A stretch of 64,000 bases of DNA from Marinimicrobium agarilyticum DSM 16975 (GCF_000423345.1 NZ_KE384008.1:500857-564856), one strand, 5' to 3'; shown: positions 36,144 to 45,689, counted from the stretch's first letter. A program made the numbers and translations. Notes: generated by a model not told the origin, from the sequence alone.

Positions 36144-37516
36144 TATCAATTCGCTATCGGATAATCAGCTTTTTATTCGTTTCGTTATTAGTAATCAATA
36201 TCGTCTCCGGCTATTATATCTATCGCCATACACAGGAGGAAATCGAGGAAATTTTTAATGCTCAACAAGCACAAGTGGCGCGAACGATAGAGCAGATCAT
36301 CGCCGATACGGCGATCTCCGACCGGCAGGACACCTCGGTTTCCAGTGTGCCTGATATTGATGATTTGCTTGGTCACGGAGCCCAGGGGCATCATTACGAG
36401 AAGAAAATAGCGTATCAGGTATGGGATTTGGAGGGTAACCTTTTGCTCATGTCTGAGAATGCCCCGCTCTATCCGCTTGCCGCAACAGCTCCTGGTTTTA
36501 GTCGAACCGAGTACGATGGTGACGTGTGGCACATTTTTTCACTGTATTCAAATTTAACTCAAAAATGGATTTACACCGCACAGAAATCGGAGGCGCGAGA
36601 CGAACTTATTGAGCTCATTACAGGTGATCAGCTGCTCACTATGCTGGTAGTAACCTTTCTGATTCTTCTTGTTGTTCCGCTAGGCGTCATATTGGGGACA
36701 AGACCAATTTCGGTTTTTAGTCGAGAAATTGCTACCCGCGATGGTAAGAATCTTGACCCCATTGCACTCCCCGTAAGCAAAGAACTATACCCGATAAAGA
36801 AGGGCGTCAACCGTCTTCTTGAACGCATTGATGAGGCACTAAAACAGGAAAAGAGCTTCAGCGCCGACCTATCACATGAGTTAAGAACCCCTTTAGCAGC
36901 GATAAAGGTCCATGCTCAAAATTTGGAGCTAAAAGAGGTTGTTAGCGATGAGGGGCGGCTATCATTAGCGCGTATGACGCGTGGCGTAGAAAACATGTCG
37001 AAAACCATCGAGCAACTGCTTTTGCTCAATAGTATTGGTTCAAGAAAACTTGAGCTTTTGCAGGAAGAGGTTGGGTTGTACGATTTGGCTAAAGAAGTCC
37101 TATCATTGTTGCCGCAGCAGATCCACAGAAAGAACGAAATTGAGCTGGTCGGACGTAATGTGTTTGTTTTGGGGAACCGTTCACTCATTGCCGCCTTGAT
37201 TAGGAACTTGGTTGAAAACGCTTCAAAGTATAGCGATGAAAAGGCCAACATTGTCGTTGCGGTAAGAACGGAAGGGAATCTGGCCGTTCTGGAGGTTATC
37301 GACAGTGGACCAGGCATGACAAACGAACAAAAAAGGAACTCCACGAAACGAAATTTCCGTGTTTCAGATACCCAGACCTATGGCAGTGGCCTTGGATTAG
37401 CAATAACACAAAAAATTGTAGATCTTCATGCAGGAGAACTAAGATTTTTGGACAGGGAGGACGCCCAAGGTCTGGTTGTACAAGTCACCTTCCGAAAGCT
37501 CGACACCTCTCATTAG
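36140..37516 (+). CDS. Two-component sensor histidine kinase
   Basis: A 458-residue membrane sensor. Two membrane helices flank a periplasmic domain of about 140 residues (helices near 10-27 and 170-190). The phosphorylated histidine is in SFSADLSHELRTPLAAI near residue 245, and ATPase motifs NLVENASKYSD, DSGPGM and GSGLGLAI follow. Start is a GTG overlapping the regulator's stop. The signal is unknown; the neighbours suggest an envelope redox or metal cue. Confidence 0.92.
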   Translation: MISIRYRIISFLFVSLLVINIVSGYYIYRHTQEEIEEIFNAQQAQVARTIEQIIADTAISDRQDTSVSSVPDIDDLLGHGAQGHHYEKKIAYQVWDLEGNLLLMSENAPLYPLAATAPGFSRTEYDGDVWHIFSLYSNLTQKWIYTAQKSEARDELIELITGDQLLTMLVVTFLILLVVPLGVILGTRPISVFSREIATRDGKNLDPIALPVSKELYPIKKGVNRLLERIDEALKQEKSFSADLSHELRTPLAAIKVHAQNLELKEVVSDEGRLSLARMTRGVENMSKTIEQLLLLNSIGSRKLELLQEEVGLYDLAKEVLSLLPQQIHRKNEIELVGRNVFVLGNRSLIAALIRNLVENASKYSDEKANIVVAVRTEGNLAVLEVIDSGPGMTNEQKRNSTKRNFRVSDTQTYGSGLGLAITQKIVDLHAGELRFLDREDAQGLVVQVTFRKLDTSH

Positions 37517-37531
37517 CGGGAGAGCGACAGC

Positions 37532-37556
37532 AGGCTACTCCAGAGCAGAGTAGCCT
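37532..37556. terminator. Stem-loop between the convergent kinase and secDF genes
   Basis: Nine-base perfect stem AGGCTACTC/GAGTAGCCT with a seven-base loop, followed by TTTAGG. It lies between two convergent genes and may act for the rightward operon; the T run is short. Confidence 0.6.
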
Positions 37557-37577
37557 TTAGGAGTCAGTACCGCTTCA

Positions 37578-39884
37578 TCACGGCTTGGCTTCCAACATCG
37601 CGTTCAACTCTTCAGCGGTCGGGCGCAGCTGAGGCAGCCCACGGCGAGTCCGCCACTGACTCAACCAATAGAGTAAGGGAGCGGCAATAAAAATTGAGGA
37701 GCTGGTGCCAACTACGATGCCGAACAACATGGGCCAGGCGAAGCTCGCCACGGCGCTACCGCCGGCAATGGCCATGGGAACAATCGCCAGGAAGGTGGTG
37801 ACGGAGGTCAGCAGTGTGCGGCTTAGGGTAGCCGTGATACTCGCGTTCATCAGTGCGAGCATTGGCTGGGCCGGATCTTCCCGCAACTTCTCCCGAATAC
37901 GGTCGAACACCACCACCTTGTCGTTCACCGAATAGCCAATCAGGGCCAACAACGCTGCCACGGCTGTCAGGTTGAACTCAATACCGGTCAGGGCGAAGAA
38001 GCCGATGGTTTTGGCCAGATCCAGCGCCAACGTCAGCGTCGCCGCCAAGGCAAAATGGGATTCGAACCGGAACCAGAGATAACCCAGCATCCCGGCGCCA
38101 GCGATCAGAATCGCCAATATCGTCGCTTCTGAGAAATCCCCACTGACCTTCGGCCCCACCATTTCCACCCTCGGAAACTCAGCCGTTGCATCCGCCTGGA
38201 GCACGTCCGCCTTTAACGCCGTGACGGCGTCGCCAGAGGCGACTTCTTCAGCGGAGTGTGTCGGCAACCGAACCTGGAAGTATCCCGGCTTACCGAACTC
38301 CTGAATGGCCGCCCCAGACAGCGCCGGATCGCTCGCGAGGGTTGTGCGTAAGGTCTCCACGGACAGGGCGGGGGCTTCCACTTCAATAACGCTTCCACCG
38401 GTGAAATCAATCCCGTAGTTCAGCCCCGGGTACACAAACAGCCCGATGGAACCCAGAGACAGGATGGCGGACAAGGCCACGCCTACGACACGGGCGCGCA
38501 TGATATTCCAGGGCGCTTGGCCATCCCGGCCGAAGCCATCGGGCCCCGAGAGGCGGAGCGACTGTCGGCCCAGGCTATTAACCCGCCATTCCATCAATAC
38601 CCGAGCGACGGCAATCATGGTAAACATTGAGGTCAGCAGACCAATGGCCATGGTCACCGCGAAACCGCGAACCGGTCCACTACCGAACAGGTACAATAAA
38701 CTGATGGCGATCAAGGTCGTAATGTTCGAGTCCAGAATGGTCGCCCAGGCTCGACTGAAACCCGCATTCAGTGCTTTCCAGGGCCGATTGCCGCTGCGCA
38801 GCTCCTCGCGGATACGTTCATTCACCAGAATGTTGGCGTCCACCGCCATACCGATGCTGAGGATGATCCCAGCAATGCCCGGTAACGTCAGGGTGGCACG
38901 AAACAGACTCAACAGCCCGAAAATCAGCCCAATATTGATGGCCAATGCCGTACAGGCAATCAACCCCCAACGCCGGTAGACCAGCAACATAAAACCGAAC
39001 ACCAACGCCGTGCCCAAGATCCCGGTGCTGACGCCCATGGCGATGGAGTCACTGCCAAGCTCCGGGCCCACGGTGCGCTCTTCCACCACATTCAGCGGGG
39101 CGGGCAGAGCGCCCGCCCGAAGCATCAACGCCAGGTCACTGGCTTCTTCAGTGGTAAAGCCACCAGTGATTTCACCGCTGCCGCCCATAATGGCGGAGCG
39201 GATGACCGGCGCCGTGAGCACTGTGTTATCCAGTACCACTGCCAGGGGACGGCCGATATTTTTCTGGGTCATTTCGCCGAAGCGTCGGGCACCGGTGTTA
39301 TCCAACGAAAAGGTCACCACCGGTTCGCCGGTGTCCGGATCGAACGCCATGCGGGCATCGCGAATATGTTCGCCCTTCAGCGCCACGGCTTTCTCCAATG
39401 CGTAGCGCGCTTCGGTATCGCGGTCTTTCAAACGGATGACCGGCCCAATGGTATTGTCGTTTGCCGCCCAGTGGAATGTCATTTTCGCAGTCGTGCCCAG
39501 CAGGTCCCGAATGCGGCCGGGGTCTCCCACCCCCGGAAGCTGCACCAGAATGCCATCCTCCCCCTGCCGGGTGACGGTCGGGTCCACCAGGCCGGTTTCA
39601 TCCAGACGCCGGCGCACCATTTCCAGGCTTTTTTCCATCACATCATCAAGCACCGTCGCTCGTTCAGCGGTCGGCATGGACTCAAGCCCAAGTTCACGGG
39701 TATCGATATTCAACAGCAGATGGGAACCACCGCTCAAGTCCAGCCCGAGGGCCAACTGGTTTTGGCTGTACCATGCGGGTAACCGGTCAAGGCTTGCGTT
39801 TGGCATTACATTAGGAAGGGCGCTCAATAAGCCGAGCAGTATCAATAGGCCATACACAATGGCCCGACTTTTCAGGGATTGCAT
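37578..39884 (-). CDS. secDF: Fused SecD-SecF protein translocase subunit
   Basis: Proton-driven accessory of the Sec translocon. The 768-residue protein contains a whole SecD half (LALGLDLSGGSHLLLNID, periplasmic domain, six helices with SIGMAVDANILVNERIREEL near residue 350) and a SecF half beginning near residue 460 (GLNYGIDFTGGSVIEVEA, ending with GYSVNDKVVVFDRIRE). SecD and SecF are separate genes beside yajC in most gammaproteobacteria, so this stand-alone fusion is probably a second copy, as found in some marine genomes. It is shorter than separate SecD+SecF (~930 residues). Confidence 0.92.
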   Translation of the reverse strand: MQSLKSRAIVYGLLILLGLLSALPNVMPNASLDRLPAWYSQNQLALGLDLSGGSHLLLNIDTRELGLESMPTAERATVLDDVMEKSLEMVRRRLDETGLVDPTVTRQGEDGILVQLPGVGDPGRIRDLLGTTAKMTFHWAANDNTIGPVIRLKDRDTEARYALEKAVALKGEHIRDARMAFDPDTGEPVVTFSLDNTGARRFGEMTQKNIGRPLAVVLDNTVLTAPVIRSAIMGGSGEITGGFTTEEASDLALMLRAGALPAPLNVVEERTVGPELGSDSIAMGVSTGILGTALVFGFMLLVYRRWGLIACTALAINIGLIFGLLSLFRATLTLPGIAGIILSIGMAVDANILVNERIREELRSGNRPWKALNAGFSRAWATILDSNITTLIAISLLYLFGSGPVRGFAVTMAIGLLTSMFTMIAVARVLMEWRVNSLGRQSLRLSGPDGFGRDGQAPWNIMRARVVGVALSAILSLGSIGLFVYPGLNYGIDFTGGSVIEVEAPALSVETLRTTLASDPALSGAAIQEFGKPGYFQVRLPTHSAEEVASGDAVTALKADVLQADATAEFPRVEMVGPKVSGDFSEATILAILIAGAGMLGYLWFRFESHFALAATLTLALDLAKTIGFFALTGIEFNLTAVAALLALIGYSVNDKVVVFDRIREKLREDPAQPMLALMNASITATLSRTLLTSVTTFLAIVPMAIAGGSAVASFAWPMLFGIVVGTSSSIFIAAPLLYWLSQWRTRRGLPQLRPTAEELNAMLEAKP

Positions 39885-39933
39885 GAAAATTCCTCGTTAA
39901 ATCCGTTGGTTAGCTGTGTTTTCTCGAAACGGA

Positions 39934-40317
39934 CTAAACGAGGGGCGGACCGCGAGGAGCGTGGGTATTATTGGCGAGGCCAATGAACGTCTGGAAGGAT
40001 AGGGCGGACGGACGGGGGGTGCAGCCTCCAAAGGCAGCAGCGTTTACGCATGCAGCTAGCGCCGCGGTCGGCTGGTTGTCGTCCTGGGAGTCGTTCGTGG
40101 GCTCATTGCCGAGGCGCTGCCACCACCGAAGCGAGTCAGAGGGAATGCTGAGCTGGACAGACCGACTCTCGTCAAGGTGCGCGGAACCCTCCGCCGAGGA
40201 GGACCATTGGTTGAGGCACACCCCGACGGATAACCCGGACAGCAACAACAAACCCAGCCACAAAACGCGCCCAAGGCGCGGTGGCGAAGCGGTTGTCTGT
40301 ATGGTGGAGTGGCTCAT
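39934..40317 (-). CDS. Small hypothetical protein with one N-terminal membrane helix
   Basis: A 127-residue protein in the same direction and just upstream (49 bases) of secDF. One hydrophobic helix is seen near residues 15-35 (LWLGLLLLSGLSVGVC); the rest is polar, with a serine-rich middle and the C-terminal sequence HAPRGPPLV. The RGPP ending recalls DUF2946-type small envelope proteins, but the match is too weak for a family call. The ATG at 40317 is chosen over the TTG five codons upstream; no strong ribosome site is visible for either. Confidence 0.55.
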   Translation of the reverse strand: MSHSTIQTTASPPRLGRVLWLGLLLLSGLSVGVCLNQWSSSAEGSAHLDESRSVQLSIPSDSLRWWQRLGNEPTNDSQDDNQPTAALAACVNAAAFGGCTPRPSALSFQTFIGLANNTHAPRGPPLV

Positions 40318-40453
40318 GCCGGTAGGGCCCAAACGTTAGTGAAGTTACAGTGGGGCCGGAGTGGGTAAAAGTCAATATACCCCTATCAAAATTTCCTCAA
40401 CGACCCGATCACGGGCATTTTTTTAAATTCAGGCTGCGCGTGACAGGGTCACG

Positions 40454-42508
40454 CTAGGATATTACCAAGCGCTTCATCCAGTCCAGCAAGACCATCGGCA
40501 ACAGTTCAGGTTTGGGCAGCAGGGCATAGTGGTGAGCACCGAATATTCGCGGAAGGTAGTTGGCGGCTTGCCGGTCGATTGTCAGGCAAAAGGGAGAAAT
40601 ACCCTGAAGACTGGCCTCGGTAACCGCTTGACGCATATCCTCGACTCCGTAGCGCCCTTCATAATTGTCCTTATCATTCGGTTTGCCATCGGATAAAAGC
40701 AGCAAGAGTCTATGCGCAGCGGGTTGGCGCATCAGGTCCACGCTGGCGTGACGGATGGCCGCGCCGGCGCGGGTGTAATGTTCCGGTTGGAGAGAGCTTA
40801 TTCGCAGCGCCACGTCATTGCTATAGGCTTCCTCAAAAGACTTTATCTCCCGCACTGTCACGGCGTGAGGCCCTTCGCCGGAGAAAGCCTGAACCGAGTA
40901 GGGTTCACCCAGGCCCTCCAAAGCAATGCACACCAGTAGCAGCGCTTCGCGCTCCACATCAATAATTCGCCGATTGGTGGAAACCCAACTGTCAGTAGAG
41001 CCACTGATATCAATCAGCAAGGTGATGGCCGTGTTGCGATCGGCCGTTCGTCGTGTCTGATACAGGCCTTCGGCCATGGAGTTACCCGCTCGAAAGTTGG
41101 CGTAGCTTTCGATATAGGCATCCAGGTCCACTTCGTCCCCATCAAGCTGCTTACGTTGCCACACACGCCGGGCACTGAGCATTTCAAAGCGTCTGCGAAT
41201 ACTGTGGAGCATGGACTCATGCTCAGCCATTGTGTGATCCACCCATTGCTGGGAACCGGCGGGGGTCGACAGCCGCCGCACAGTGGCGCCGTGTTCACGG
41301 TAGACCCGGGCTTGATAATCCCATTCGGGATAGCTGACCCCCCGACCCTCGGAGACTGCGGTTTTTAACTCCTTGCGCGCGCGGGCATCGGGCGGGTCGT
41401 CCGACAAGAGCACCTCTTTGGGTCGCCCCGGAGTGCTGACCAGTCGCGCTTCCGGCAGCTCTGAGACCAGATCACCAAATTCCTCGGCACTGGTTTCATC
41501 GTCTCGGTCCGTGGGCCGCTGAAGGCCCATGGGGTCTTCAGCATGCTGGTGCGGTTCGTCCACTTGAACCATCCAGGGACCGTGATGCTCCTCGTCGTCA
41601 TCCTCGCCGTCTTCCGCCTCCCGCTCTTCGGGACGCCGATTCAGACGAGCGCCGCGCGGAGGTGTGGAATCCTGCTCACTCTCCAGAGCTGCCTGTTCAC
41701 CGGCCGAAACCGGAGCCACAATATCGGGAGGAGGACGACGTAACTCCCCGGTCCACCAGTCTTTAACCAGTGGAAAAGGGCCCAGTTGGCGCTCGGTAAA
41801 GCCTTTGGGCACCAGGTGAAAGTCCCGGATAAGCTCCCTTGCCAGCACCAGGGACTGGTCGGGAGAATACGCTATCGGAACATCGCTACGGGGGGTACCA
41901 CAGTCGCTGCTCAGTAGCTGGCGGAGAAGTCGCTCCAGGGGCTGTCGCGCTTTTGGAAATTGCGATAGCGGCGGCCGGGCTCTCAAGGCGTGCCGTCGCA
42001 GCACATTGACGGACTGAGCCATCCCTGGAAGCAGGGCGGCGAGCTCTTCGTCTGCGGCATAGGCCTCCAGAAGCAGGTACACATCTGCCAGCAATGGTTT
42101 CAACTCCTGCTTAATATGGCCAGCGCTGGCGCGGCCGGCGCGAACCGCTTGTTGTAGTGCCATCACACGGTAAAGTTCGGTCGCCAGCGTTACATCCGTC
42201 AGCAGTAAGTCGGGCGGCAGCCACAGCGAGATTCCATCGGTCGCGGGTATTTGCCGGCGTAGGCGAGGCTTCTGGTGGCGCTTGAAAACAACGGATAGAA
42301 GCGTCGCCCGAGCGGGAAGTTGGGCTCGCCGTATTGAGTAGCTACCGCCAAAAACGGCGCTGACAAACAGATCAAGACGCGTGATCACATCTTCCAGTGT
42401 GACCGTGGGCTCCATCTCCGGAGGCGTTCGATGCCTACGCCATAGGTTCTGGGCAAACACTGTAGCGTGGCGCGCCGCATCAGTAATGACTTCTTCAGCT
42501 TCGGCCAT
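40454..42508 (-). CDS. norD: Nitric oxide reductase activation protein NorD
   Basis: A 684-residue protein with a C-terminal von Willebrand factor A domain: TLLIDISGSTDSW (MIDAS motif DxSxS) near residue 505 and RLLLLLSDGKPNDKDNYEG further on. The middle is acidic and of low complexity (EEREAEDGEDDDEEHH). NorD works with the NorQ AAA+ ATPase to assemble or activate the nitric oxide reductase. It is the last gene of the leftward nor operon, following norQ by 62 bases. Confidence 0.9.
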   Translation of the reverse strand: MAEAEEVITDAARHATVFAQNLWRRHRTPPEMEPTVTLEDVITRLDLFVSAVFGGSYSIRRAQLPARATLLSVVFKRHQKPRLRRQIPATDGISLWLPPDLLLTDVTLATELYRVMALQQAVRAGRASAGHIKQELKPLLADVYLLLEAYAADEELAALLPGMAQSVNVLRRHALRARPPLSQFPKARQPLERLLRQLLSSDCGTPRSDVPIAYSPDQSLVLARELIRDFHLVPKGFTERQLGPFPLVKDWWTGELRRPPPDIVAPVSAGEQAALESEQDSTPPRGARLNRRPEEREAEDGEDDDEEHHGPWMVQVDEPHQHAEDPMGLQRPTDRDDETSAEEFGDLVSELPEARLVSTPGRPKEVLLSDDPPDARARKELKTAVSEGRGVSYPEWDYQARVYREHGATVRRLSTPAGSQQWVDHTMAEHESMLHSIRRRFEMLSARRVWQRKQLDGDEVDLDAYIESYANFRAGNSMAEGLYQTRRTADRNTAITLLIDISGSTDSWVSTNRRIIDVEREALLLVCIALEGLGEPYSVQAFSGEGPHAVTVREIKSFEEAYSNDVALRISSLQPEHYTRAGAAIRHASVDLMRQPAAHRLLLLLSDGKPNDKDNYEGRYGVEDMRQAVTEASLQGISPFCLTIDRQAANYLPRIFGAHHYALLPKPELLPMVLLDWMKRLVIS

Positions 42509-42570
42509 TCGGGAAACGCGGTTGGGTCAACCGCCTCCTCGTGCGAATTTGCTCTCTGGAAACGGGAAGG

Positions 42571-43404
42571 CTACACAAATGTTGCGTTCACCAGGTCTTC
42601 CATGGCACCGACGAGAGATTCGTCGTCGGACAGCGGCGAAACCAGACCGGCGTAACACGCGTCGCGAATCGGGATACCATGGCGTGCCAGTGCCGCCGTG
42701 GCGATAAGCAGGCGGGTGCTGGGTACCTCGGCCAACCCTCGGTCGCGCAGGGATCGAATCCGCTGTGCGAGGTAAACCAACGCATGGGCGGTAGCGCGAT
42801 CGGTGCCGCTTTCACGCTCAACGATGGCGGTTTCCTGCTCCAGGGTTGGGAAGTTGAGGTCCAACGCCACAAACCGCTGCCGGGTACTGGGTTTCAGGTC
42901 TTTGAGCATCCGCTGGTAACCGGGGTTGTATGACACCACCAATTGAAAGCCGGGCGCGGCTTGCACGGTCTCGCCGGTTTTATCGATGGGCAACATTCGG
43001 CGGTGGTCGGTCAGTGCGTGCAGCACGACCACCGTGTCCTGTCGGGCTTCTACCACCTCGTCAAGGTAACAAATAGCGCCTTCCCTTACCGCCCGTGTCA
43101 GGGGGCCGTCTTGCCACTCAGTGCCGTTGTGGCGGATGAGAAAGCGGCCCACAAGGTCGCTCGCCGCCAAGTCATCATGGCAGGCAATGGTAATGAGCGG
43201 GCGCTTGAGTCGCCAAGCCATATGCTCCACCAGTCGGGTTTTACCGCAACCGGTGGGCCCCTTCAGCATTACAGCCAGCTGCTGGGCATGGCACTGCTCA
43301 AACAGCGAGACTTCATTGCCCGTCGGGGCATAGTAGGGCTCCTCCGCTGGTTCGATGGCGGTAAGCTTGTGAGCGCTGTCACTGACCACTGGCTGCTCCG
43401 GCAT
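42571..43404 (-). CDS. norQ: MoxR-type AAA+ ATPase NorQ
   Basis: A 277-residue CbbQ/NirQ/NorQ family ATPase. Walker A is LKGPTGCGKTRLVEH, Walker B is ICYLDEVVEA, and the later arginine-finger region SYNPGYQRMLKDLKPSTRQRF is typical of the family. It partners with NorD to insert metal centres in or activate NorBC. It overlaps the end of norB by 26 bases, so the genes are likely translationally coupled. Confidence 0.93.
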   Translation of the reverse strand: MPEQPVVSDSAHKLTAIEPAEEPYYAPTGNEVSLFEQCHAQQLAVMLKGPTGCGKTRLVEHMAWRLKRPLITIACHDDLAASDLVGRFLIRHNGTEWQDGPLTRAVREGAICYLDEVVEARQDTVVVLHALTDHRRMLPIDKTGETVQAAPGFQLVVSYNPGYQRMLKDLKPSTRQRFVALDLNFPTLEQETAIVERESGTDRATAHALVYLAQRIRSLRDRGLAEVPSTRLLIATAALARHGIPIRDACYAGLVSPLSDDESLVGAMEDLVNATFV

Positions 43405-44752
43405 TCAAACTTTCCTGGTCGGAGGCCTCATCTACGCTAAGGCGCGGTGGATACCGGAAAAAGTCGATAATAAACAAGGCAACCCCGACGGTGAAAAAGG
43501 AGGCGGTGGCAATCAGCATCAAAAAGTGAACCTGGATCTTGAGCTGAGCATCCAGATAGCCCATGCCCATAATACGCTCAAGGTACACTTGCCCAATGCC
43601 CGCGGTGGCGAACGATAATGTCATACCAAACATGCCGGCGATCTGTAGCCAGAACGCCCAGTAACCCATAACGCTACCTTGCTCCCGTCGACCCTGCGTC
43701 AAGCCTGGCAGGGCGTAAGTAATCATAGCCAGCACGATCATGACATAGGCGCCGTAAAAAGCGGCGTGTCCATGCATGGCGGTGATCAACGTGCCGTGGG
43801 TCCATTTGTTCACAGCGGGCCATGTGTGCGCGAGACCCAGCAGACCCGCCCCGAATAGTGAGAACACCGCACTGCCAATGGTCCAATGCAGTGCCAAGGT
43901 ATTCGGATGCGCCAGCCCGGAGCGGCGCATGGCGGCGTAGGCATACGCTGCCATGCCTGCGAGTGCCAGAGGCTCCAAGGCACTAAAGAAGCCACCAATG
44001 GGCAACCAGTATTGAGGTACGCCAACCCAATAGTAGTGGTGAGCTGTACCGAGAATGCCTGCAATAAATACCAGGCCTACAATTACATAGAGCCATTTCT
44101 CCATGACTTCCCGGTCTGCGCCAGAAAGCCGGATCAGAAGGTACGCGAGGAATGACCCCATAATCATCATCCATACCCCTTCAACCCACAGGTGGATTGT
44201 CCACCAGCGATAGAAAATGGACACGGTGTAGTTTTCATAGTGAAACAGGGCGGGGAAGAAGAGAACGGCTGAACTCACGAGGCCCAAGACCAAGACACCC
44301 TCGGTGGTCGTAAAGCGCCCGGACTTCTTGATGGTCATGCCGATGTTGTACAGGAATATCAGCATGCACAGCACAATCACCAATTTATGGGGTAGCGGCT
44401 GCTCCAACAACTTGTTGCCCGTACCGTACCGAAAAAAGTACCCAATAATGGCGGTCACGCCCATTAACGTCCACAAAACCAATTGAATATAGGCGAGCTT
44501 GACGCTATGCAGTTCACTGCGGGACTCTTCTGGTATCATCCAGTAACTCGCCCCCATAAAGCCTGCCAACACCCATACAATCAACAGGTTTGTATGCATG
44601 ACCTTGGTAACGTCAAACGGCAGAATGTAAAGCAATGGATCCGGACCAAGGTATTTGGTGGCAGAGAGCAGACCAAATACCAGCTGCAGGCCGAACAGCA
44701 CCATTGCCACTGCAAAATACCAATACGCGACCGACTGGGAACTGTACCGCAT
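43379..44752 (-). CDS. norB: Nitric oxide reductase large subunit NorB
   Basis: Integral membrane haem-copper-type oxidase relative reducing NO to N2O. The 457-residue protein has about twelve membrane segments. Conserved haem and FeB ligands are seen, including WTIHLWVEGVWMMIMGSF (His), GTAHHYYWVGVP (two His) and AMHGHAAFYGAYVMIV. The glutamate expected in the family is present in the WVEGVW segment. The length equals that of the cytochrome-c-dependent cNOR. It lies between norC and norQ. Confidence 0.95.
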   Translation of the reverse strand: MRYSSQSVAYWYFAVAMVLFGLQLVFGLLSATKYLGPDPLLYILPFDVTKVMHTNLLIVWVLAGFMGASYWMIPEESRSELHSVKLAYIQLVLWTLMGVTAIIGYFFRYGTGNKLLEQPLPHKLVIVLCMLIFLYNIGMTIKKSGRFTTTEGVLVLGLVSSAVLFFPALFHYENYTVSIFYRWWTIHLWVEGVWMMIMGSFLAYLLIRLSGADREVMEKWLYVIVGLVFIAGILGTAHHYYWVGVPQYWLPIGGFFSALEPLALAGMAAYAYAAMRRSGLAHPNTLALHWTIGSAVFSLFGAGLLGLAHTWPAVNKWTHGTLITAMHGHAAFYGAYVMIVLAMITYALPGLTQGRREQGSVMGYWAFWLQIAGMFGMTLSFATAGIGQVYLERIMGMGYLDAQLKIQVHFLMLIATASFFTVGVALFIIDFFRYPPRLSVDEASDQESLNAGAASGQ

Positions 44753-44807
44753 TGTTGTTCTCCCTGAATTTATTGCGAGACGCCTGGAAGGCTCCAGGCC
44801 GCGAATG

Positions 44808-45674
44808 TTATTTCAACGTTGCCAGATAGGCGACCAACTGAGCAATTTCTTTTTCGGTAAGGCTTTCTTCGTAGTTGGAGGGCATGAACGAGGTGCCCCC
44901 GGAGGAGTACATACCGCCAGAAACAATGTGAGCGCTGGGCGCTACTATCGATTCGCGAATATAACTCTCCAAGTCGGTGGCATCACCCGTGTAATCATCC
45001 GACTTCAGTGTTTCGCGTGCCCGCGAGACAATGCCCGCCATGGTAGGTCCAGCCATGTCAGCGCCGGGCGCCGTGGAATGGCAGGACGTACAGGCCGGAG
45101 TAGCCGTTTCGAAAACGCTTTCGCCTTGGGCGCGATAATCATCTTCCTCAGTTACTGGTGTGGTTCCCGATGTCTTCGTGCCGGCTGCGCTGGTTTTCTC
45201 GCCACCAGAAGGGGAGACCTGTCTCGAAGCGCTTTGCATGGGGCCCCCAGTAACACGAATGGGGCGGGGCGGCCAACCCTGGTTGTCTACTTTGCTGACC
45301 CAATCCAGGAACGCAATCAGATCAGTAATTTCCTCTTCACTCAAGTCCTGATCAGGCATCAAGCGGCGGTGGGTTTGTTCATCGTAAAACTGGGAGGGGT
45401 CGCGCATGTAGGCTTGCAAGTAGGCGTCCCCGCGGTGCTCCGTAATCTTGGTGAGATCCGGCGCATAGTATGCACCCTCGCCGAACAGGGTATGGCAGTT
45501 TATACAATTATATTTGTGCCACACGTCCTTGCCACGAGTGACTTGTGGCGTGATATTCTCTGAGTGCGTCAGTTCGGGAAACTGCCGGTGGCTGTCGAGC
45601 GTCAATATCAGAAACACAAGAGCAGCAATGGCGGTGGACCCAACCGCAAACATACGGGCTTGTCGATTATTCAT
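44808..45674 (-). CDS. norC: NorC with an extra C-terminal cytochrome c domain (di-haem)
   Basis: Electron-donating subunit of cNOR. The first ~150 residues match NorC: membrane anchor (about 9-27), CINCHTLFGEGAYYAPDL with haem site CxxCH, and the methionine region RRLMPDQDLSEEE. After a Gly/Ser/Thr-rich linker (about 155-190) a second cytochrome c domain follows with CTSCH, a GPTMAGI motif and a candidate distal Met in TSFMPSNYEESL. Canonical NorC has about 150 residues and one haem, so 288 residues with two CxxCH sites is unusual. A GAGG ribosome site precedes the start. Confidence 0.92.
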   Translation of the reverse strand: MNNRQARMFAVGSTAIAALVFLILTLDSHRQFPELTHSENITPQVTRGKDVWHKYNCINCHTLFGEGAYYAPDLTKITEHRGDAYLQAYMRDPSQFYDEQTHRRLMPDQDLSEEEITDLIAFLDWVSKVDNQGWPPRPIRVTGGPMQSASRQVSPSGGEKTSAAGTKTSGTTPVTEEDDYRAQGESVFETATPACTSCHSTAPGADMAGPTMAGIVSRARETLKSDDYTGDATDLESYIRESIVAPSAHIVSGGMYSSGGTSFMPSNYEESLTEKEIAQLVAYLATLK

Positions 45675-45689
45675 GGTCGCCTCTTTGTT

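Noticed and set aside
40402-40425. CCCG-ATCA-CGGG plus seven T as a rightward terminator
   Set aside because: The stem is only four bases and no rightward gene ends there.
40438-40454. GCGTGAC-AGG-GTCACGC hairpin at the norD stop as a terminator
   Set aside because: It overlaps the norD stop codon and no T run follows in the leftward direction.
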